8,880 bases of DNA from an uncultured Ignavibacteriota bacterium. GTDB lineage: Bacteria; Bacteroidota; Ignavibacteria; Tepidaquicellales; Tepidaquicellaceae. The notes below the pieces were generated by a model. The model was given only the letters and a program-made list of their open reading frames with translations, made no database searches and was not told the DNA's origin. Made by a program: the position numbers and the translations under genes. The stretch is taken from NCBI GenBank assembly GCA_903901375.1, contig CAIUQV010000670.1, forward strand, positions 1-8,880, read 5' to 3'. Below are positions 1-8,200 of this stretch, one piece after another. Positions within the stretch are counted from its first letter, which is position 1, and every line of letters starts with the position of its first letter.

Positions 1-1171
1 GGTATATCTTTCTAAGCTCATTATTCTCGTAGTAAGCTTTTAATAAAGTAGTTTTCGAAAACAAATAAAGCATAGAATCATGAGTCTTAATATTTTCAAG
101 CTTGGTTTTAACAAATTTACTGTTTCCCTGTGCAAGTTCAATCATAGATTTTGATATAACCAGAACAGGTTCCCTTAAAGATGTAACAATTTTATTACCG
201 TATTCCTCTACAATTTTATTTGCCAGGTTGTAATTACCAGAACTGGATGTTGCCATAACAAAGCCAACAAAAATTCTTGGAGGAATATGAAGTAACCTTG
301 ACAAAATACCTTTGCTTTCAAGGTATAGAATCAAATCGTAGAAATACTCAAATGCTTTACTATTGCCTTCATTAAGTTTTGAAAACAGCAGTCTTAAAAG
401 AGCGTCGTATCCAATCTGAAGAAAATCTTCGGTAAAACTTGATTCATGATTCTTGAAAAATTTAAAGGCGTCGATGATTAAATCAAGGTTTAATGAATCG
501 TTAATAGCATTATGAATAAGGTATAAAATCCAGACATTCGGAAAATTCTTAATAAAGTACTTCGAGTTATTTTTGACAAATTCCGTGACTTTGGAAAGGT
601 TAACCATTCCCTCGTCATTAAACTTTTTATCTTTGCTGTAATAAGTATCGTTATAGAAGTCAAGAAGTTTAGCATGTGCGGTAGCAACGTCCAGAAGAAT
701 AATCCTGTTTTTTGATACAGAATTCATTTTCTTCTCATCAACCCTGCTGTTATGTAGCATATATTCTTCGAAATTTAATTTGAGCAATGCGAGGATTGAA
801 GGAAAACCTTTTTTGTATTTATGGTTGTGGTATTTGATCAGGTCATTTAGTAGTTTATCAAAATATTTTTCAATGTTACGTTTTCTTAGTTCCCTTATAA
901 GATAAACAGTTTTGCCAAAAGTATCAGTTTCAAGATTTCGAAATATAAAATACTTTTCAATCTGCTTATTAAAATCAGACAGAGTTTTCCTTGAAAAAGA
1001 TTTTGATTGTTGAAAATTAATGGTATTTTTAGCGGGGGAATATACAGATGTCCAGTAGTTTAATACGTGAACGGACTTGTCGTTTAAACTGTACTTTAAA
1101 AAACGTTCAAAAGATTTATACTCTTTAACTGATAATGACTCTAAAAGAACGTCTGTTTTTGCTTTTTTCAT
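1..1171 (-). CDS. Uncharacterised helical protein, N-terminal 390 residues (partial)
   Basis: The frame is open from an ATG at 1171 (minus strand) to the left edge, giving 390 codons with no stop; the C-terminus lies outside. The protein starts MKKAKTDVLLESLSVKEYKS and has no signal peptide or membrane segment, so it is probably cytoplasmic. It is rich in Lys, Asn, Phe, Leu and Tyr and looks almost wholly alpha-helical. The first 130 residues follow a layout I know from uncharacterised Bacteroidota/Ignavibacteria proteins: a short 'LSxxEYKSFERFLKYSL' opening, then a 'SRKTLSDFNKQIEKYF' helix, then 'YLIRELRKRNIEKYFDKLLND'. The last 80 residues (GNYNLANKIVEEYGNK..., then ELAQGNSKFVKTKLENI) have spacing like tetratricopeptide-type helical pairs. 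I see no catalytic motif, and the function is unknown; a scaffold role would be a guess. The ATG is chosen because the coding-like pattern begins there and AT-rich non-coding DNA lies upstream. No Shine-Dalgarno sequence precedes it. It diverges from the giant gene at 2234. Confidence 0.9.
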   Translation of the reverse strand, partial: MKKAKTDVLLESLSVKEYKSFERFLKYSLNDKSVHVLNYWTSVYSPAKNTINFQQSKSFSRKTLSDFNKQIEKYFIFRNLETDTFGKTVYLIRELRKRNIEKYFDKLLNDLIKYHNHKYKKGFPSILALLKLNFEEYMLHNSRVDEKKMNSVSKNRIILLDVATAHAKLLDFYNDTYYSKDKKFNDEGMVNLSKVTEFVKNNSKYFIKNFPNVWILYLIHNAINDSLNLDLIIDAFKFFKNHESSFTEDFLQIGYDALLRLLFSKLNEGNSKAFEYFYDLILYLESKGILSRLLHIPPRIFVGFVMATSSSGNYNLANKIVEEYGNKIVTSLREPVLVISKSMIELAQGNSKFVKTKLENIKTHDSMLYLFSKTTLLKAYYENNELRKIY

Positions 1172-1254
1172 ATCTTGTATAAATTACATTCAGATATTAA
1201 AGTCGGTATACGAACGAAAAATCGGTTTAACGGTATTAAAATCTCCCGCAAATC

Positions 1255-1268
1255 ATCGTTAAAACGAT
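1255..1268. repeat. Small inverted repeat flanked by 9-base direct repeats
   Basis: ATCGTT (1255-1260) and AACGAT (1263-1268) are perfect inverted arms with a 2-base centre, about 84 bases upstream of the minus-strand start. The 9-mer ATACGAACG occurs on both sides, at 1208-1216 and 1281-1289, starts 73 bases apart. The location suits a regulator binding site for the minus-strand gene. Six-base arms are common by chance in AT-rich DNA, so this is tentative. Confidence 0.3.
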
Positions 1269-1879
1269 AATAAAATATAAATACGAACGTTAAATATCTA
1301 TAATAATAACATTAAGGAAATAAATTTACATAAAATAGTTGTTACATCAAAGGAGAAAAATCGTAATCGGATAGATTTCAGTAAGTTCAACCTTGGTTAT
1401 AGTGCAATTGCGTAAGACATAATGAATGAAATACCGAATGCTGTATTAATAATGACTTGATACTATTTAGAGCATTGTTATGGGTTAAGAAAACTCTTTG
1501 AAAATGGCAAATGGGAAAAGCTACATTATAAAATTCTGATATGAGGATTAAAAAAAGGGAGAATCTTAAAACTGCGGTAACTATGATACCTGTTTTGTTT
1601 GATAAGAGTAAAATGCGATTGATTATAAATTTATGCAAGAATTTTGTTACATTAGTCTAAGTTGAATGCTGATTCAATTTCTTAAAAAATAATGAAATTG
1701 ACCATATAATAAATTGAATTAGATACAGATTAATATAATGATGGAAATAAATTAAAATACTTTGAACTCACAAGAATAAAGGTATTAACGCTATTTATTG
1801 AAAGAATAAAAGTGAATTCAGGTTTACATTATTTTGATGGAATTAAAGAACTACATTAAACAATACAGTGAGAAATAAT

Positions 1880-1944
1880 AATTACATACGGCAAATAAAA
1901 TCGTTTAATAAATATCAAATTATCGTATTCCGTACATTGTAATT
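1880..1944. repeat. Long imperfect inverted repeat, intergenic
   Basis: The left arm AATTACATACGG (1880-1891) pairs at all 12 bases with a right arm CCGTA (1930-1934) plus TGTAATT (1938-1944), leaving a 3-base bulge (1935-1937) and a 38-base loop. This is longer than most chance pairings seen in this region. It could fold as an RNA stem in the leader of the plus-strand gene or in an unannotated small RNA. No poly-U tract follows, so it is not a classic terminator. Confidence 0.35.
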
Positions 1945-2038
1945 TGAGATATATATAATTATACTACATAACATTAACAACCATAAAAAAATATTTGGTT
2001 AGTTAAAATTTTTAAGTTTTAAGAGAGCAAGGGAATTT

Positions 2039-2070
2039 TACTATCCGGTAATGAGGGATTACCGGGAGTA
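2039..2070. promoter_or_regulatory. Stem-loop upstream of the giant surface-protein gene
   Basis: CCGGTAAT (2045-2052) and ATTACCGG (2058-2065) form a perfect 8-bp stem around a 5-base loop, GAGGG. The stem is extended by TACT (2039-2042) with AGTA (2067-2070) across a small asymmetric internal loop. The G/C pairs stand out against very AT-rich surroundings, so chance is less likely than for the other intergenic repeats. It ends 163 bases before the ATG at 2234. No run of T follows on the plus strand, which argues against a simple intrinsic terminator. It could be a 5'-leader element or a protein binding site; which one is not decidable here. Confidence 0.5.
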
Positions 2071-2233
2071 TATTTATTAAATTATACTTATTAATATTAT
2101 TAGGGATACTTTTACTGTTGTCAAATAAAACACCGAAAATAAGCCATAGGTTCCAATCCGGAAATTATATTATAATTTTTATCAATAATTATATTACTTT
2201 AAAATATATCTCATTAAATCTAAAAACAAATTT

Positions 2234-5200
2234 ATGAAAAGACTAAGCACTCTTTTTATTGCGGTAGTGTCCCTTGTCACAGTTCTGACATACGGATTTT
2301 ACTTCCCATTTAATGAAAGTTCGAGCGGACTTAAAACGGTCATGACTCCAACTTCATTATCACCACTAAATGTACAAACACCGAATGTGATGTATTCGGA
2401 ATCATTTGACGGTACGACTTTTCCTCCGACGGGTTGGACAGCGACTGCAATTGTGGGTACAACGTATAACTGGACAAGAAGTACGGCAGGTACTTTACCG
2501 ACATGTTCCCCACATTCCGGAGCAGGTATGGCATATTATAATAGTTATAATTCCTCATCAGGAAATTATGCTATTCTAGTAACGCCGTCATTCAGTTTAA
2601 CATCTGGTACAGGTCAGGTAAGTTTCTGGATGTACAGGGACCCGGGATATTCGACTTCTTATGACAGTATTTGTGTTTATGTAAACACATCTGCAAGTTT
2701 AACGGGTGCGACCTTTTTAGGAAATGTATTGAGATACACTGCAACAGCAAACTGGTATCAATTTACTTATACAATTCCAGCAAGTTTTAATACAGCAACA
2801 AATTATATTATTTTTAAAGCATGGAGTCAGCTTGGAAATAATATGTATTTAGACGACGTATCATACGGAAATATCTCTTCAGGCCCGATGGGATATGTTT
2901 CCAGCACAACAACTAAATTAAATCCCGGAATGCCTTATACGCCGGGAACAACAAACAGTCAGATAGTTCAAGTAGCAGTAACTGATACTGGTATGACGAG
3001 TCCATTCCAGATAAACAGATTAAGATTCTCAACTAATGGCTGTAACAATCCTGCAACTGATATTACGAATGCAAAATTATGGTACACGCGTTCAGGTAGT
3101 TCATTCTCAACTTCAAGACAATACGGAACATCTATTGCGAATCCGAATGGAGTGATGAATTTCAACGATACGGCTACACTTGATCCGAATGCTACTAATT
3201 ACTTCTGGCTGACTTATGACATAAGCGGGTCTGCACCTTTAATGGACTCACTAAATGCATCATGTGATTCTATAATAGGATCAAGTCCAATGGGAGGAGT
3301 TGTACCTACCGTTACTTATCAGGTCGGTGGTAATGCAATTGATAATTATTGTATAGGTACATTCACAAATTCAGGGTTGGCATATGGAATATATGTTGCG
3401 AATGTTAATTTTGGAAGCATTAATAATACTTCGGTATGCCCAAGTCCGACGCCATATGTTTGGTCAAGGTACACAAATCTTTCAACGACTGTAAGGCAGA
3501 ATAATCCATATCCTATAACGATAACAAACCAAAATATAGGAAATCCGAATGCAACAGCATTTGGTATATACGTTGACTGGAACAATAATAATTCATTCCT
3601 TGATCCGGGTGAATATATACCAACGACAGTAATTCCCGGAAACGTAACAACAACAGCAACTGCTACTATTAATGTGCCATCAAATGCAACGATTGGCTCA
3701 CACAGGATGAGAATAAGAGCAAATTTATCATCAGCACCCGGTGCAGCGAACGTATGTGCTGCATTGACATACGGTGAGCAGGAAGATTATACAGTAATAG
3801 TATCAGCGGATACAAGTATGACTTATGCTTCGAGTACAACAACACAGACTAATATATTGAGTGTATTTTTACCAGCAGTAAATCAGCAAATAATAGGATT
3901 ACAGGTTGTAACTTCAGGAAATACAAATCCGATAAGTGCAACAAGTTTTTCATTCGGTACAAATGGAAGCACTAATCCCGCTACTGATATTTCGAATGCT
4001 AAGTTATTCTTTACCGGAACAAATCCAAACTTTTTAACTACAACACAAGTAGGTGCAACAGTAAACGCTCCGAACGGTCCGTTTACGATAGCAGGTTCAA
4101 GTCAGCTATCATCTGGCGTTAATTACTTCTGGTTAACATATGATGTACCGTCTGGTGCGGTAATAGGTGACTCACTTGATGCACAATGCAATTCGGTAAC
4201 TGTAGGTGGTAATACATATATTCCGACTGTAATAGCTCCTCCTGGTAAGAGAGGAATAATAGGAAATGCAATCTGTGGTACACAGAGTATTCCAGGCACT
4301 TTCCCGAGTATTGCAGCTGCTATCAATGCACTTAATGCTCAGGGAACTATGACATGTCCTGTAGTATTTAACGTTGCTGCAGGTTACAGAGAAGTAGCTT
4401 CAAACCTAACTATTACAGCAACAGGAACTGCGTCTAATACAGTAACATTCCAGAAATCAGGTACGGGTGCAAATCCATACATCGTTGCAGGAGTAGGAAC
4501 AGGAACTTATGACGGTGTTATTAAATTATACGGTGCAAGTTATTTCACATTTGACGGAATTGACATCAGAGATACGAGCAGTAATACAACAACAACGATG
4601 CAAATGGAATGGGGTTATGCATTCTTAAGACCGAGTGGTGTTTTAGCAAACCAATACAATACAATTAAGAATTGTAATATAAGTCTTAATAAAACGAATA
4701 CAGCGACTTATGGTATATATTCTTCTAACATAAATACTGCGGGTACAGCACAGACAATAACGGCGGCTTCGGGAACTAATTCTTACAATCAGTTCCTGAG
4801 TAATAATATTTCGAATTGTTATGGCGGTATTTATTTGTATAGTCCGTCTGACGGTACATTCCCGTTCTCACTTGAAGACCAGAGTAACGTAATAAGTAAT
4901 ACCGGTGGTTCGGGTAGGAACAGTATTACTAACTTTGGAGGTTCTACAACCACAGCTTACGGAATTTATGCATACTATCAGTGCAATCCTACGATTACGA
5001 ATACATACATAAACAGCAGGGGTGGTGTAAACTCAACCGGTTATTTATACGGAATTTACAATTATGCGTATAATAACAGTGGTAATATAGTAGTATCCGG
5101 CGATACTGTAACATTAGCAGATACAACATCTTCTGTTGGATATCAGTACGGTATTTACAATTATACTTATTATTGTGCAGATAACATTGTAACGAATAAT

Positions 5201-8200
5201 GTTGTAAAAGACTGTTCTAATCCAACAACTTCATCTTATTATAGTTATTATTTCTATAATTATACTGCGTCAGGAAGTCAGTTATATGTAAGGAACAATA
5301 TATTTACAGGAAATAAAGTAATAAACAACACATACGGTGTTGCGGCTTCTTCAACAGGATATAAATATGATATTTACAATTATCTTTATGCATCGAACAA
5401 GAATTATGTTTATAACAATCTTGATTCCGGTAATACAGTTTTAGGAACTACAGCATATTCATATTATCAATTTTATAATGCAGGGCTAGCGGATACAGCA
5501 ATCTGCAATCAAAACAGGATAGTTAACAACACAATTTGCGGAACGACAGCAACAGCTACGATTTACGGATTGTATCCATCGAGCTATCAATCGTATCTTT
5601 TCAGTCAGGTAGACAGCAACACAGTATCAAACAATACGTCTCCTTCTACAAGTTCAGCATATTATTATTGCTTGTACAATAATGCTTCATCTGCAAATAT
5701 TGATATGAGCGGTAATACAATATCAGGAAACGTACTTAACGGTTCCGGTTATTTGTACAGTATTTACTTTAGTCCGACAGCATCTCCTCCAATTGGTTCA
5801 GTTGAGAATATCACTAACAATACAATCACTAATCAACAGCACATAACTGCGACAGGAACGGGCTATACATATGGAATTTACCATGGCGGTTCTTCAGCAG
5901 GAACTGTAAACATAAACAATAATACTGTTACAGGGTTTACAAGTGCTGCTGCAACAATTTATTACGGTATTTATCAGATTGGTTCTCCTACGAACTGGGT
6001 GAATATGAATAATAATAAAATTGGTAATTTTACAACGGGTGGTGCAAGTTCGGTTTACGGTTTGTATAACAATCCATCTGCAACAACACAAGCAAGTTTC
6101 ACTCAGGATTCAATATTCAATTTATCGAGTCTTGGGGGAACAGTCTATGGATTGTATTCTGTAAATGGAAATCCTGTAACTGTTACAAAGAACAGAATAA
6201 ATGGACTATCCTCAACATTAACGACAGGAGTTGTTTATGGTCTTTATCTAAGCGGTGGTACTGTCAATAATGTTTATAATAACATAATTACAGATTTAAC
6301 AACACCTGCTAGTACGAGTATTGCTCCTGCAATAGCGGGTATTTATATCAGTAGCGGTACATACAATAATCTGTATAACAATACTGTTTATCTGAAAGCA
6401 GCAAGTACGGGAACGACATTCGGTACAGCAGCTTTGTATGTCAATACAACGTATAATTTAGATTTAAGAAACAATATTTTAGTTGATAACTCTACTCCTG
6501 GTACAACAAGCGGCGTAGCAGCAGCATACAGAAGGTCATCAACAACACTTACTACATACCTAACAGGTAATAACAACTGTTTGTATGCAGGAACACCATC
6601 AGCAAATCACTTATTATATTACGACGGTACAAATTCAGACCAGACTCTTGCGGCTTACAAAACAAGAGTAATCCCGCGCGACAACAATTCAATATCTGAA
6701 TTACCACCGTTTGTAAATAGCACAACTGCACCTTATGACCTGCGCATTCAAACAGGAATAGCAACGGGTCTTGAGAGCGGCGGTCAGACATTGTCAGCAC
6801 CTCTGGCATCCGTAAACGTAACAGATGATGCATACGGAACAGCAAGGTATCCGAATTCAGGTTATCCTGTTGGCGGATTCACACCTACAGCTCCGGATAT
6901 AGGAGCTCACGAATTTGGCGGACTAAGAACAAACAGTGTTGGTCCTGTTATCAGCTATACTCCATTAGGTATTGGCGGTACAACAAACAGGACATTCAGC
7001 AATGTTGCAATAACAGCACCCGCTGGAGTTAATACAACAACAGGCACGAAACCGCGTGTTTATTACAAGAGGTCAACTGACGGAACTTCAATCAATGACA
7101 ATACAAACGCAACAGACGGTTGGAAATATGCGGAAGCGAACGGAACGAGTTCACCGTTTGACTTTACTATAGATTATTCATTGTTATTTGGCGGAACTGG
7201 TGTAACAGCAGGAAATACAATTCAGTATTTTGTGGTTGCACAAGATTTAAATGGTACACCAAACGTTTCGGCAAATCAGGCAACTTTTACAACTGCTCCA
7301 ACATCAGTCGCTCTTATTGCAGCTAATACTCCGATAACAAACTATTTATCTTATACAATCGGAACAGCAACATTTTCAGGAACAATTCCTGTGGGTACGG
7401 GACAAACGTATACTTCTTTAACAGGGGCAGGAGGCATTTTTGCAGCACTTAATGCAGGTACTGTTTCGGGAGACATAACAATCAGCGTAACATCTGATTT
7501 AGTTGAAGACGGAACTAATGCACTTAATGCACTTAATGAAACAGGAGCAGGTAAATATAAAGTTAGTATAGTACCATCTTCGGCATCTTTAAAAACAATA
7601 TCAGGATGGGTTTCAACTCAGGCAATGATTAGACTTAATGGTGTCAGGAGAGTGACTATTGATGGAAATAACGGACTTGGAGCAAAATACCTGACATTCA
7701 GGAATAAATCAAACGGTACTGCGAATCCGGTTATCCAATTCCAGAATGAGACAGGAGTTGATACTTTAAAGAACTGTACTATTGAGGGTGCCAACTATGG
7801 TACATCAAGTGGTCTGGTTTATTTCGGTACAACTACTCTTGCCACCGGATTTGGTAATGACAGTATCTGCGTAAACAGTTGTGATATCCGAAATAGAAGC
7901 GACTCAACGGCAGTATATGCAAACGGTATTTATTCTCTGGGTACGTCAACAACATTACTGACATACAATAACAACAATTCTATAATTAACAATAATATTT
8001 ACAACTATTTCTACGATGCAGGTTCATTTATTGCAGGTGTATATTTATCATCTTACAATACGAACTGGAACATCAGCGGAAACAGTTTCTATCAGACAGT
8101 GTCAAGAACATGTGCAAGTGCAACAAGTGTTTGTGACATATACAGCTCGAGTACATTGAATAATGATATAAGGATAACAAATAACTACTTCGGCGGTACT

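Larger units (their letters stand above)
1172..2233. other. AT-rich intergenic region between divergent genes
   Basis: This stretch of 1062 bases has frequent stops in all frames and I recognise no protein in it. The longest open stretch is 83 codons on the minus strand (1387-1638); its translation has no coding character. It should hold promoters for both flanking genes, since they diverge. A TATAAT hexamer at 2171-2176 lies about 58 bases before the plus-strand start, but no convincing -35 partner sits at normal spacing. I found no clear Bacteroidota-type TTG/TAnnTTTG promoter; TACTTTTA in the 2106-2115 area is only a partial match. The hairpins listed separately at 2039-2070 and 1880-1944 are the clearest structure. 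A small RNA or a long 5' leader for the giant gene is possible but cannot be shown from sequence alone. Confidence 0.8.

Noticed and set aside
1387..1638. 83-codon open frame on the minus strand in the intergenic region
   Set aside because: Its translation has no recognisable family and no ribosome binding site, and its composition matches random AT-rich DNA.
1674..1701. Inverted repeat TCAATTTC/GAAATTGA with a 12-base loop
   Set aside because: An 8-bp A/T-rich stem with this loop size is expected about once per kilobase by chance at this composition, and no T-run or conserved context supports it.
2151..2176. Sigma-70 type promoter with TTCCAA and TATAAT
   Set aside because: The spacing is 14 bases and the -35 match is poor; TATAAT is common by chance in this AT-rich stretch.
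2888..4258. Sialidase/neuraminidase activity
   Set aside because: Only the associated N-terminal domain is present twice; no Asp-box propeller or catalytic Arg triad is visible.
4709..6346. CRISPR-like or tandem DNA repeats
   Set aside because: The periodicity is in the protein; at DNA level the units vary and are not exact repeats with spacers.
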